Shown here piece after piece: positions 9,831-18,722 of a stretch of 64,000 nucleotides of DNA. The number at the start of each line of letters is the position of its first letter. The stretch's first letter is position 1. The notes beneath the pieces are model-generated. The model saw only the letters and a list, made by a program, of their open reading frames with translations, had not been told where the DNA came from and ran no database searches. Where the stretch lies: assembly GCF_021389935.1 (NCBI RefSeq), contig NZ_CP089979.1:3205001-3269000 (forward strand). The letters are read 5' to 3'. The position numbers and the translations under genes are program-made. Source of the DNA: Fulvivirga ligni (GTDB taxonomy: Bacteria > Bacteroidota > Bacteroidia > Cytophagales > Cyclobacteriaceae).

Positions 9831-9858
9831 GAGTTATGAATTTTTTCGTGCTAAATGA

Positions 9859-12800
9859 TTAAAAATTGAGGTCGAAACCAGCGGAGATAGATTTCATGAT
9901 GGGGTATCTGAAACCATTGGAGGTATTTAGCTCTGGGTCCCATAGATCGAATTTTGAAAACCTGACCAGGTTGTCACCCCTAACGAAGATTCTGCCGTTC
10001 TTCATTTTTGCTTTTGAGAGCATTTTCACAGGGAAATTATAACCCACCTCTATGTTTTTCATTCGAAGCATGCTCATGTCTCTAAGCCACCAGGTAGATG
10101 CCTGATTGTTATTAGCATTTTGGTAGTTGGAAAGTCTGGGCCAGAACACATCCTGACTAGGGTTCTCCAGGGTCCATCTATCATCAGCATTGTCATAGTA
10201 GTTGCCTAAAGCGCCATTACTGGATCCTGGAATGAATGAAGACCCGCCTATGATTCTGCTTGTAAGTGCGTTACCTTGAAAAAACACACCAAAGTCGAAG
10301 CTTTTATATCGCATGTTGATTCCAAATCCGTAAATAATCTGTGGGTCTACAGTGCCGCCTATGGCTGTTCTATCTAAATCATCTATTATACCATCATTGT
10401 TAATGTCCTTATACTTAATATCACCTGGACGTACAGGGCCAAATGTATGGTTAGGGATTGATTCAATGAGTTCACCGGTTTCTACGTTAGCGAAATCCGC
10501 CTCAGTAAATAGGCCATCATCTTCAAAGCCAAAAATCTGTCCTACCGGTTTTCCGGTGGTTGACCTGCTGGTGCCAATAACTGTGCTGGGCTCATCCTGC
10601 TCTATGATTTCATTGACAGCATAGGTAAATGTGCCCCACATAGATAGGTTGAAATCCTGGGATATGTTGGAATTTACATTAAGAGAAAGGTCAACTCCGC
10701 GATTGTTAACTTTACCATAGTTGGCCCAGGGTGTGTTCACAAAACCACTAGAGCCTGGTATAGACCTTCGCTGCATGAAGATGTCTTTGCGCTCTTCTAT
10801 GAAATAGTCTGCTTGTAGTTTAATGCTATTAAAAAGGCCTAACTCCAAGCCAAGATTAGTCTTGGTTACGGTCTCCCATGTGAGGTCAGCTACCCCATAG
10901 TCGCCTTCCGTACGACCTGCCCTTTGGTAGTCATTATTAACGCCCCATCGGTACCCACCGGTATTACCGATAGTCGTAATATATGCAAACCGCCTTCCAT
11001 CTATGCGGTCGTTTCCTACAAGTCCATAAGATGCTCTAAACTTGATCTTGTCAAAGACATCCTTATATGGTTTCATAAATGCTTCTTCACTGAGCAGATA
11101 ACCTACGGCTACGGATGGGAAAAAACCATATCGCTTACCTTTGGCGAAATTCTCCGATCCGTTGTACCCAAAGTTAAATTCGGTCACATATCTGTGGTCA
11201 AAAGCATAAGATAATCTACCAGCAATACCCTGGTTTCTGAAAGGCAATGCGGAACCATCGTCATAATTTCGCTGATTGTACAGGAATAGCATATCTATGT
11301 AATGCTTACCAAAGTTTTTAGTGTAGGTTAAATCCCACTGCGCGTAGATGTTTTTGTTTCCCCACTCGGTAGTAGACTCATAGCCTAAGAAATCCTGACC
11401 ATAATTGGCAATTACAAGATCCAGCGTACCATCATCATTTCTACCAACGGCCGGGTTATAGTAGTCAGGGCTCTTACTTCTCTTCACCCCATTGCTTGAA
11501 TAACGGTCGAAAGCAAACATTAACTTGGTATTTAGGCCGGGTAGGATAGACCCCAGATCTTGATTTAGGGAGAATAAAGACTCGAGCTTGCTCCCACTTC
11601 TTCGCTCATATCCCGTTTGAGTGGCCAGGGCATACGGATTATCTCTCTCAGTTACTTTAGGTATTTCACCAGAAGAGTAGATAGTTGGGTGTACATATGG
11701 CGGCGTTTCGAAGGCACGAGCGAATAAATTGTCAATGGACTGTGGAGGTCTGTTATCATCTAATATATAGCCACCAATATTGATGCGAAGAAGTGTGCTG
11801 GATGTCACGTTCACATCTACGTTTGACCTCATATTATAGCGTTTGAGTTTAATAGATGAGTCCCAGGATTGTGCATTGTCTCTGGCGATTATTCCATTTT
11901 CACCATAATAAGAGGTCACTAAAGAATACCTTAGAATGTCACTTCCGCCGCTTACGGTTAGATTAAGTCTGCTGTTTGAAGCATGATCATTGGTGATTTC
12001 ATCCAGCCAGTTTACATCCGGATATAGGTCCGGATCCTCTCCAGAACGGGTTTTTTCTATTCTTTCATCTGAGTAGGGTGCTGCCTGACCAGACTCTATG
12101 GCTATTTCGTTAAGTAGCTGAAGGTAATCTGCTGCTCCTAAAAACTGCGGAAGTTGTACGGGTTGGGTATATCCTTGCTCGTAGCGAATATTTATCGATG
12201 GCTTACCTACGTTACCTCTTTTGGTGTTGATTAAGATGACACCGTTAGCACCTCTTACCCCATACACGGCACTGGCCGCAGCATCTTTAAGTACTGAAAA
12301 AGAAGCTATTTCTGCAGGATCAATATTGTCGAGAGATCGCTCTACACCATCTATCAAAACCAATGGATTGCTTGATCCTGCAAAGGTAGAGATACCCCTG
12401 ATCCAGAAATTTGAATTATCATAACCAGGCTCTCCAGAGCGCTGGACAGCAATTATTCCTGATATCCGACCTCCCAAGTTGTTACTCAAAGATCTTTTAG
12501 TGCTAGTCTGCAGTTGCTCAGGCTGAACAGTGGAAACTGATCCAACAATCGAATATTCCTTTTGAGTGCCAAAGGCCACGACCACTACTTCCTCAAGGTT
12601 GGTCATATCCTCCACCAGGCTTATAGATAGATTGGTCTGACCGGAAAGCTTAATCTCCTGCTGAGCATAACCAAGAAAAGCAACCACCAGTGTTGAACCC
12701 TCCGGGACTGATAATTTAAATGATCCATATTCATCAGTAATGGTACCATTTGATGTTCCTTTTTCTATGATAGTTGCTCCTGGAAGAGGATCGCCATTTT

Positions 12801-13239
12801 CATCGGTCACCGTACCAATGATCTCTACATCAGCTTGTATCACCTCAACCACAGCTTCGCTTCTGTCTTTGTCTTTTCTATAGATATAGATGTTGCTATT
12901 GATCCTCTTAAAAGACAACTCTGTTTGCTGGGAAATTTTCACTAACAGATCTCCGAGGGTCATTCTTTCAGAAATAGCATGTAAACGGTATGAAGGGGCT
13001 TTTACCTCATTGTCTCTAAATGAAAAGTGGAATTCAGTCTTTTTCTCTATAGACTCCAGTACTTTATCAAGTTTTGCAGGTGCCTTTAGATTCAGGTCGA
13101 TCTCAATTTCATTAACGCTTTTTGTTTGCGCCTTGCTGTCCATAGCAAATGTCAGTGAATATACAGAGAGCTGTATAACAATAGCGTATATGCACAATTT
13201 GGACATATTAATAAATATTTTATGTAATTTTGATTGCAT
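9859..13239 (-). CDS. SusC/RagA family TonB-dependent transporter with STN signalling domain
   Basis: Starting at ATG 13239 the protein has 1126 residues, with a signal peptide, an STN (secretin/TonB short N-terminal) domain about residues 35-110 that contacts FecR, a CarboxypepD_reg-like domain (VTDENGDPLPGATI) around 140-215, the TonB box region LEEVVVVAFGTQK, a plug with SFSVLKDAAASAVYGVRGANGVILI, and a C-terminal barrel ending FDLNF. The upstream extension to 13287 adds 16 residues before the signal peptide and is unlikely. With the sigma/FecR pair upstream it forms a cell-surface signalling importer: ligand binding should switch on its own operon. Confidence 0.95.
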   Translation of the reverse strand: MQSKLHKIFINMSKLCIYAIVIQLSVYSLTFAMDSKAQTKSVNEIEIDLNLKAPAKLDKVLESIEKKTEFHFSFRDNEVKAPSYRLHAISERMTLGDLLVKISQQTELSFKRINSNIYIYRKDKDRSEAVVEVIQADVEIIGTVTDENGDPLPGATIIEKGTSNGTITDEYGSFKLSVPEGSTLVVAFLGYAQQEIKLSGQTNLSISLVEDMTNLEEVVVVAFGTQKEYSIVGSVSTVQPEQLQTSTKRSLSNNLGGRISGIIAVQRSGEPGYDNSNFWIRGISTFAGSSNPLVLIDGVERSLDNIDPAEIASFSVLKDAAASAVYGVRGANGVILINTKRGNVGKPSINIRYEQGYTQPVQLPQFLGAADYLQLLNEIAIESGQAAPYSDERIEKTRSGEDPDLYPDVNWLDEITNDHASNSRLNLTVSGGSDILRYSLVTSYYGENGIIARDNAQSWDSSIKLKRYNMRSNVDVNVTSSTLLRINIGGYILDDNRPPQSIDNLFARAFETPPYVHPTIYSSGEIPKVTERDNPYALATQTGYERRSGSKLESLFSLNQDLGSILPGLNTKLMFAFDRYSSNGVKRSKSPDYYNPAVGRNDDGTLDLVIANYGQDFLGYESTTEWGNKNIYAQWDLTYTKNFGKHYIDMLFLYNQRNYDDGSALPFRNQGIAGRLSYAFDHRYVTEFNFGYNGSENFAKGKRYGFFPSVAVGYLLSEEAFMKPYKDVFDKIKFRASYGLVGNDRIDGRRFAYITTIGNTGGYRWGVNNDYQRAGRTEGDYGVADLTWETVTKTNLGLELGLFNSIKLQADYFIEERKDIFMQRRSIPGSSGFVNTPWANYGKVNNRGVDLSLNVNSNISQDFNLSMWGTFTYAVNEIIEQDEPSTVIGTSRSTTGKPVGQIFGFEDDGLFTEADFANVETGELIESIPNHTFGPVRPGDIKYKDINNDGIIDDLDRTAIGGTVDPQIIYGFGINMRYKSFDFGVFFQGNALTSRIIGGSSFIPGSSNGALGNYYDNADDRWTLENPSQDVFWPRLSNYQNANNNQASTWWLRDMSMLRMKNIEVGYNFPVKMLSKAKMKNGRIFVRGDNLVRFSKFDLWDPELNTSNGFRYPIMKSISAGFDLNF

Positions 13240-13403
13240 AAAAATTAGGTTTTTGGTAGTAGTTTTATCAAAAGCTTGAGCCCACATTTCCTGAAAAGTT
13301 TCGCAGACAGGCCAGGACTTGTGGGTTTTTTTATTCGTTAGAGTAGCTAAAATTTTGTGTTCGTCATTTCATGTGGGTAAGGGGTTTTTGGTTATAGATT
13401 TAG

Positions 13404-14387
13404 TTATTGATTCGTAATCTTATTCAGTGTGACTTTCTTATCGTCTATTGCAAATTCAAAATGATAAATGTGAGATAATCCCATTAGGACTTGAGAAAGG
13501 GGCTCGTTTCTAAACTCACCGGAGAAAGGGCCAAGTGGTTCAAAATTTCCATTGATTTCAAATTCTACTCCATACCACCGTTCCAGCTCTTTAATCACAT
13601 TATTAAATGGCGCATGATTGAAATAGAGTATCTTTTTTGTCCAGCCAAACGCTTCCAACTCATCCACTTCTTTTTTTAATAATTCTGAAGAACTAAGGTT
13701 ATGCACGCCCATTTCCAAGGGTGTAAGAATTAATTGATCATTAGAGGTTTTAAAGGATACTTTACCTGTTGCTACTGACACAGAAGATGTGCCCTCATTC
13801 TGATAAGTTCTTATATTAAAAGAGGTGCCTAAAACTTTGACTTCACTATTTGCAAAGGCAACATAAAATGGTTTTTGTGGTTGATGTGTCACCTCAAAGA
13901 AGGCTTCACCAGTAAGTTGAACTCTTCTGCTTTCGTTAGAAAACACCTCAGGATAGCTGATTTTGGAGCCAGCATTGAGTGTTACTACAGTCCCATCTGG
14001 CAACTTAGTGGTCACCTTGGTTCCTAACGGAGCTTCTTTAACCAATAGAGCGACCTCTTTTACATAAGTTACAGGTTCTTTTCTAGATGCCTGGTAAGCA
14101 ATTATGCCTATAACGCCAATGATCAATAAAGCCGCGGCTACTCTGGCATACCTCCATAAAGAAACAGCCGGCTTTAATGGCCTATCTTGAATATTTGTCA
14201 AAGCGCTCAGCTCATGCCACACCACCTGCTCCAGTTCATCTGCCTCCTGATCAATGTTTGAGGTAAAGGACTTTAGATTATTAAGTGTAGTCTTATTCAG
14301 ATCACTCTTTTCCAGCCACTGGCGCAACTCTTCCCATTCTTCATGAGAAAGCTCGTTATTTAGGTATTTGGTGATTAGGTGCTCCAT
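13404..14387 (-). CDS. FecR-family anti-sigma factor with DUF4974
   Basis: A 327-residue single-pass inner-membrane protein from ATG 14387 (a GTG four codons upstream is possible). The N-terminal cytoplasmic part binds the sigma factor, a membrane helix lies near residues 82-102 (VAAALLIIGVIGIIAYQA), the FecR domain follows (APLGTKVTTKLPDGTVVTLNAGSKI, VQLTGEAFFEVTHQPQKPF), and the C-terminus is the DUF4974 domain (FNHAPFNNVIKELERWYGVEFEI). It should relay the signal from the STN domain of the SusC protein to the sigma factor encoded upstream. Confidence 0.93.
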   Translation of the reverse strand: MEHLITKYLNNELSHEEWEELRQWLEKSDLNKTTLNNLKSFTSNIDQEADELEQVVWHELSALTNIQDRPLKPAVSLWRYARVAAALLIIGVIGIIAYQASRKEPVTYVKEVALLVKEAPLGTKVTTKLPDGTVVTLNAGSKISYPEVFSNESRRVQLTGEAFFEVTHQPQKPFYVAFANSEVKVLGTSFNIRTYQNEGTSSVSVATGKVSFKTSNDQLILTPLEMGVHNLSSSELLKKEVDELEAFGWTKKILYFNHAPFNNVIKELERWYGVEFEINGNFEPLGPFSGEFRNEPLSQVLMGLSHIYHFEFAIDDKKVTLNKITNQ

Positions 14388-14528
14388 ATAATAGGTCACG
14401 CATTTTCTGCGCTCGTATTAAGGAGTATCAATGCTTTGAAAAGGCGCTCAAAATGTTAAAAAATTACATTCTGTTTAATGAAACACTGGATTAGTTGTGA
14501 AATTAAATAAGAAAAGGCCTTTTTCAGG

Positions 14529-15167
14529 TTAAAATTCGCAATGAATATATCCTAGCACTAAGAGATATTGGCTAATCATTCTGATATCAGGCAGGTTGGA
14601 GTCATCATGATCATGATAGTACTTGATTATGCCTGCTTTGATTTTGACCTGAGCTTTTCTTTTTTGACTTTTTACGGTCACTACAGAAATGCCCAACTCC
14701 TGTGCAATTTCCGCATTTTTAAGTCCACGTTCAGTAGCCATTTCAAAAATCAGCTTACATTGATCAGGCAATTCAGAGGTGATTTTTTTGAGCAGGTTCA
14801 GAAGTTCCTTTTCTAGAAGGAGTTCCTCCGGGTTAATATAGTCTATAGATTCCAATTTAACTTCCAGTGCTTCTCTGGAAGAGAATAATTTAGCTTGCTT
14901 TTGAAGTGCTTGAACGGCCTGATTTCTAACAGACACAAATAGATAAACTTCCAGATCGTTCACGTGAAGTAGACTATTTCTGTTTTTCCATAATGCCAAA
15001 AAGAAGTCAGAGACCACATCTTTCGCCAAACTCTGAGAATCTACTATCACTCGTACATAGGCATACAATCTTTTGAAATACTCTTTGTAAATCCCTTCAA
15101 AATAAGCCTCCCATTCTTTATCAGAACGGTTTGCTACATTTGATAATTTGTGAATTTTCCGAGTCAT
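14529..15167 (-). CDS. ECF RNA polymerase sigma factor (FecI/sigma-70 family)
   Basis: A 212-residue protein with sigma-70 region 2 at about residues 25-95 (YFKRLYAYVRVIVDSQSLAKDVVSDFFLALWK) and region 4 at about 130-190 (LPDQCKLIFEMATERGLKNAEIAQELGISVVTVKSQKRKA, the last part being the -35 recognition helix). The FecR gene follows after 141 bp and the SusC/SusD genes after that, so the natural target is that operon. Confidence 0.92.
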   Translation of the reverse strand: MTRKIHKLSNVANRSDKEWEAYFEGIYKEYFKRLYAYVRVIVDSQSLAKDVVSDFFLALWKNRNSLLHVNDLEVYLFVSVRNQAVQALQKQAKLFSSREALEVKLESIDYINPEELLLEKELLNLLKKITSELPDQCKLIFEMATERGLKNAEIAQELGISVVTVKSQKRKAQVKIKAGIIKYYHDHDDSNLPDIRMISQYLLVLGYIHCEF

Positions 15168-15392
15168 TTAATTCAAAAGGATAAGATTATATCGTAGAAT
15201 AAACCACAATTTAGAAAAAGTGGGATAGATATAAAGCTTATTTCTACAAACTTATTTAGTCTCAGAGACATATGCCCTCTATGGGCTGAATAGTGAGAAG
15301 TTTGTGATAAATTTAGAAGAATCTGAAAAAGGATGCGTTATTATGGTAGATAATGGGATTTATAGGTTTTCGGATTTGAGCTTTTCCCGGAA

Positions 15393-16526
15393 TCAAGTAT
15401 TCACATAGCTGGATCTCCGCATTAAGTTGTCACGCTTGATATTATCCAGTCTTACACCATAAATACTGTTAAGTTCTTTGGTGAACTCATCCATTTTTTT
15501 GGATACCAGTTTAATATGTTGTGCATATGCACGCAATTGCTTTTTAGTAAATGATTTTTCCGTTCCAATTAAGTTGGCCAGCCCTAGTAGGTTGACCACC
15601 GGGCCCCTTATAAGATGAGATATATCAAAAGTTATTTGTTCTAATGCTTCTTCATAATTGATGTAGTTGGTAATCTCCTGAAATAATCCATACCAAATGG
15701 TTACTCCTGCTTTTTTTCTCTCAGTCATCGCTTTTACCATATACCACCTGGTTTCTTCGTTAATGATTACTCGGAATTCTGCAAACCATTTCTTTCCGGT
15801 GAGCCGGGCATCTCTTAATGCATGAATCACCAGGCTTCTGTCTTCAGGGTGTACCAACCTAAGCCCCTCCAAAGGTTTTGATTTTATTTCGGAGTCAAGG
15901 TTAATTATGCCATCTCCTGAACTTAGAAAATCATAGCCATAGCTACCATTTTTATTTCTTTTCAATTGAAAAATCACTGAGGGGATATTATTGGTGAGCT
16001 TAATCAGTGTTTTGCTAATTTCAGTCACTTCAAGTTGTGACTCCAGGAGCTGTTTTTTAGTATTCAAATAGTCCATCACCTTTCGCGCCAATATTTGCAG
16101 CCCTTCTTTTTGCTCGCTGGTAATTTCTTTGGGTTTATAATCAATGACACATAAAGTACCAATAGCTTTACCTGAAGGTGTTATCAATGGTGCACCAGCA
16201 TAAAATCTAATGAAGGGGTGATGGGTTACGAAAGGATTGTCTTGAACTTTTGAGTCCAGGGAGGCATCATTGATAACCATAACATTTTCTGGACATTCTA
16301 TGGCGAATTGGCAGAAAGAATCTTTTCGCTTGGTCCTATGTATGCTTATACCTCTTTTTGCTTTAAACCATTGATATTCTTTACCAACAAGGGTTATTAA
16401 TGACACCGGAGAATCACACATTAATGCAGCTATTTGCGCAATTTCTGTTAATTCATTTTCTGAATCGGTATTTAGAACCTTGTAAGTTTTAACTTCCTCA
16501 ATCCTTTGTTTCTCACTATTATCCAT
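15393..16526 (-). CDS. GAF-PAS sensor protein ending in a HisKA-like dimerisation helix, no ATPase domain
   Basis: A 377-residue cytoplasmic protein. Residues about 20-155 are a GAF domain (SPVSLITLVGKEYQWFKAKRGI, the cyanobacterial-type GAF also seen in bacterial kinases), about 175-285 a PAS_3-like fold (LVHPEDRSLVIHALRDA, WYMVKAMTERK), then ITFDISHLIRGPVVNLLGL with His304 in the position of the phosphorylated His of HisKA. The chain stops about 70 residues later without any N, G1 or G2 box. No frame continues the missing ATPase domain downstream. It may be a partner phosphorylated by another kinase, or a signalling protein that lost catalysis. Divergent from the Crp/Fnr gene. Confidence 0.8.
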   Translation of the reverse strand: MDNSEKQRIEEVKTYKVLNTDSENELTEIAQIAALMCDSPVSLITLVGKEYQWFKAKRGISIHRTKRKDSFCQFAIECPENVMVINDASLDSKVQDNPFVTHHPFIRFYAGAPLITPSGKAIGTLCVIDYKPKEITSEQKEGLQILARKVMDYLNTKKQLLESQLEVTEISKTLIKLTNNIPSVIFQLKRNKNGSYGYDFLSSGDGIINLDSEIKSKPLEGLRLVHPEDRSLVIHALRDARLTGKKWFAEFRVIINEETRWYMVKAMTERKKAGVTIWYGLFQEITNYINYEEALEQITFDISHLIRGPVVNLLGLANLIGTEKSFTKKQLRAYAQHIKLVSKKMDEFTKELNSIYGVRLDNIKRDNLMRRSSYVNT

Positions 16527-16667
16527 AAAAGGGTACTATTGGGGTTGAAAAGTACTTGGCATTGAACTGCATATTCAATTTATATCTATTAAGGCTTAAC
16601 ACAATTTTAAAATTCCATCTTTAGTACATGTGTAATGTAAAACATTTGCAGTAGTGACCTGCTGTTT

Positions 16668-16683
16668 TTTACCATATGGTAAA
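16668..16683. promoter_or_regulatory. 16-bp palindrome, probable Crp/Fnr operator
   Basis: TTTACCATATGGTAAA is a perfect palindrome 33 bp upstream of the Crp/Fnr-like regulator start. The same sequence with one central change recurs at 17291-17306 in front of the SDR gene. It overlaps the place expected for the -33 element of the promoter whose -7 box is at 16695. Confidence 0.75.
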
Positions 16684-16694
16684 TTCATAGCTAA

Positions 16695-16702
16695 TATCTT
16701 TG
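16695..16702 (+). promoter_or_regulatory. Bacteroidota -7 box
   Basis: TATCTTTG matches the Bacteroidota -7 consensus TAnnTTTG exactly, 14 bp before the regulator ATG at 16717. Confidence 0.6.
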
Positions 16703-16716
16703 CTTAACTTAAATCC

Positions 16717-17283
16717 ATGAATGAGCTGATCGATTATATTCTGAAATTTGGACATTTAAATAGTCAACAAATTGAGCTGGTAAAGTTTCAGGTGAAAGAA
16801 ATGACACTCGCTAAAGATGACTATTTTTCGGAGGCTCAAAAGATACCCAAACAGGTGGGCTTCGTAGTGGAGGGTGTGATAAGAGGCTGTTATTATAATA
16901 ATAAAGGCGAGGAAATTACCAAGTGCTTCATTAGTGAAAATAGTCTGGTGGTAGATTATGTTAACTTTGAGGCTCATGTGGCCTCTTCTGAATATCTTCA
17001 GGCATGTACCGAGTGCAGATTAGTGGTTTTCTCTAAGCAGGCCTGGGAAGAATTGTCTAACACCATAGTAGGGTGGGATAATATTAAAAATAAAATGGTG
17101 CACATGTGCATGTTTCATAAATCGCGTAGTGCCCCGGTGATCTCGCAAGACGCTACCACCCGATATTTAGAATTTATGGAAACACATCCTACGCTTATCA
17201 ATAGAGTGCCTTTGACTTACATAGCATCATACTTGGGCGTAACTCAGCAATCACTCAGCCGAATAAGAAAAAACATACAGTAA
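16717..17283 (+). CDS. Crp/Fnr-family transcriptional regulator
   Basis: A 188-residue protein with a cyclic-nucleotide-binding-like beta-barrel at residues about 20-115 (VGFVVEGVIRGCYYNNKGEEIT) and a C-terminal winged helix (VPLTYIASYLGVTQQSLSRIRKNI). The phosphate-binding cassette residues for cAMP are not conserved, so it probably senses something other than cAMP. Two copies of the palindrome TTTACCA-N2-TGGTAAA flank the gene, one in front of it and one in front of the downstream SDR, which suggests autoregulation and control of the SDR. Confidence 0.88.
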   Translation: MNELIDYILKFGHLNSQQIELVKFQVKEMTLAKDDYFSEAQKIPKQVGFVVEGVIRGCYYNNKGEEITKCFISENSLVVDYVNFEAHVASSEYLQACTECRLVVFSKQAWEELSNTIVGWDNIKNKMVHMCMFHKSRSAPVISQDATTRYLEFMETHPTLINRVPLTYIASYLGVTQQSLSRIRKNIQ

Positions 17284-17290
17284 ATCCGTT

Positions 17291-17306
17291 TTTACCAAAT
17301 GGTAAA
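17291..17306. promoter_or_regulatory. Second copy of the Crp/Fnr palindrome, upstream of SDR gene
   Basis: TTTACCAAATGGTAAA differs from the copy at 16668 by one central base and lies 46 bp before the SDR ATG at 17353. Two conserved dyads around one regulator are unlikely by chance. Confidence 0.75.
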
Positions 17307-17352
17307 CTACTTCATGCTTTGATCTGGCAGCTTTGTACTGTTAATCAAAAGA

Positions 17353-18144
17353 ATGAATAAAATGGATTCGAAAACACAGCAAAACCCAGATTTAAATAAG
17401 AATTTACCCAAGACAGCTTTAATAACAGGAGCCAATAAAGGAATTGGTTTTGAAACCGCCAGGCAGCTATTACAGCAAGGCTTCTTTGTATATCTGGGAA
17501 GTAGAGATATAGAAAGGGGCGCCCGGGCTATTCAGCAATTACAAGCCATAGGGCTGATTAATGTGAAAGCAATAGCCATTGATGTGACCAAGTTAGAAAC
17601 TGTAGCGAAAGCCAGAGAGATCATAGAGCAGGAGAGAGGTCGATTGGATGTTCTCATCAATAATGCTGGAATAAGTGGCGTGGTACCTCAAAGTGCTTTA
17701 GAAACACCGGCGGATAATTATAGAGAGGTGCTTGAAGTAAACCTCTATGGAGTAGTGAATGTCACTCAGGCATTTATACCGCTGCTTAAGCAATCATTTA
17801 GCCCTAGAATTGTGAATGTTAGTACCAGCGTTGGTTCGCTTACCTTACAGAGTGATCCGCAATGGCCAGCCTATGATTACGCAAAATATGCAGTTTATGC
17901 GGCTTCAAAATCGGCAATGAATATGTATACCGTTCACCTGGCTTATGAACTGAGAGATACGGCAATAAAAGTAAATGCGATATGCCCAGGATACACCAAA
18001 ACAGATTTTACTGGCCACATCGGTGGAGAGGTGGAAAATGCTGGAAAGAGAATTGTAAAGTATGCACTCATTGATGAAAATGGCCCTTCGGGTAAATTTT
18101 TTGCTGAAGAAACTAACCCTGATAGCGGAGAGGTGCCATGGTGA
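17353..18144 (+). CDS. Short-chain dehydrogenase/reductase (SDR)
   Basis: A 263-residue classical SDR: cofactor motif TGANKGIG near residue 28, NNAG in LINNAGISG, catalytic Ser in VNVSTSVGS and YxxxK as YAASK, all in the expected order. It reduces or oxidises a carbonyl or alcohol with NAD(P)(H). Close relatives are often annotated carbonyl reductase-like; the substrate is unknown. It is probably under the Crp/Fnr-like regulator encoded upstream through the palindrome at 17291. Confidence 0.88.
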   Translation: MNKMDSKTQQNPDLNKNLPKTALITGANKGIGFETARQLLQQGFFVYLGSRDIERGARAIQQLQAIGLINVKAIAIDVTKLETVAKAREIIEQERGRLDVLINNAGISGVVPQSALETPADNYREVLEVNLYGVVNVTQAFIPLLKQSFSPRIVNVSTSVGSLTLQSDPQWPAYDYAKYAVYAASKSAMNMYTVHLAYELRDTAIKVNAICPGYTKTDFTGHIGGEVENAGKRIVKYALIDENGPSGKFFAEETNPDSGEVPW

Positions 18145-18158
18145 TATAGGTATTTAAA

Positions 18159-18191
18159 AGAGTTGCAAGTCGATTTTGCAACTCTACCTTT
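18159..18191 (+). terminator. Rho-independent terminator after SDR gene
   Basis: AGAGTTGCA (18159-18167) pairs with TGCAACTCT (18177-18185) around a 9-nt loop, followed by ACCTTTTATTT. Confidence 0.75.
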
Positions 18192-18310
18192 TATTTAGCA
18201 CTGCTATGAATTTGGGAGTCAATTATTAAGAAGCTCAGCTTCAGTTTAAATAATATTGAATTTTTTCATTTTTCAAATCAACAATGCAAATTATGCTTAT
18301 TCAATTTTAC

Positions 18311-18330
18311 ATATCGAGATTTATCGATAT
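18311..18330. promoter_or_regulatory. 20-bp dyad, probable ArsR operator
   Basis: ATATCGA-N6-TCGATAT, a perfect inverted repeat ending 9 bp before the ArsR-family ATG. A related 20-mer (ATATC-N9-CGATAT) is at 18659-18678 between this gene and the proline dehydrogenase-like gene. Confidence 0.75.
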
Positions 18331-18339
18331 ATTAGTTGA

Positions 18340-18642
18340 ATGAATATTGTTGAGATCTGTAAAGTATTAAGCAATCAGGGTAGGGTGGAGATACTTGGCT
18401 GGCTAAAGGAGCCGGAAGAGCACTTTCCGCCACAGGTCAATGTGCCAAATTTTGATCAAGGTGTATGTGTTTGCCATATACAGGATAAGATAGGACTGTC
18501 TCAATCAGCCACTTCACATTATTTAAATATGATGGAAAAGGCTGGTTTATTGCTATCCACCAGAATTGGTAAATGGACATATTACAGAAGAAATGAAGCT
18601 ACCATAGATACTTTCATATCTAACCTAAAAACAGGATTGTAA
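18340..18642 (+). CDS. ArsR/SmtB-family regulator with CVC motif
   Basis: A 100-residue winged-helix protein. The recognition region GVCVCHIQDKIGLSQSATSHYL is the ArsR helix alpha3-turn-alphaR segment and Cys43 and Cys45 (CVCH) match the ELCVCDL metal- or thiol-sensing site of ArsR/CadC/SmtB. It is therefore likely to be a repressor released by a soft metal, metalloid or thiol-reactive compound. Dyads at 18311 and 18659 suggest it represses itself and the following gene. Confidence 0.88.
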   Translation: MNIVEICKVLSNQGRVEILGWLKEPEEHFPPQVNVPNFDQGVCVCHIQDKIGLSQSATSHYLNMMEKAGLLLSTRIGKWTYYRRNEATIDTFISNLKTGL

Positions 18643-18658
18643 AAAAATTTGATAAAAC

Positions 18659-18678
18659 ATATCTATAATTCTCGATAT
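18659..18678. promoter_or_regulatory. Second ArsR-type dyad, in front of the proline dehydrogenase-like gene
   Basis: ATATCTATAATTCTCGATAT keeps the outer bases of the dyad at 18311 (ATATC...CGATAT, same 20-bp length) and sits within the larger inverted repeat AACATATC-N10-GATATGTT (18656-18681), 45 bp before ATG 18723. Confidence 0.7.
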
Positions 18679-18722
18679 GTTATTTTGTAAATTCTTCAAT
18701 TACTTTTTCTAAACTAACATTT

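Noticed and set aside
14512-14525. Palindrome GAAAAGGCCTTTTTC after the sigma factor gene
   Set aside because: It has no loop and is followed by an ordinary sequence; too weak for a terminator and no second copy, so not called an operator.
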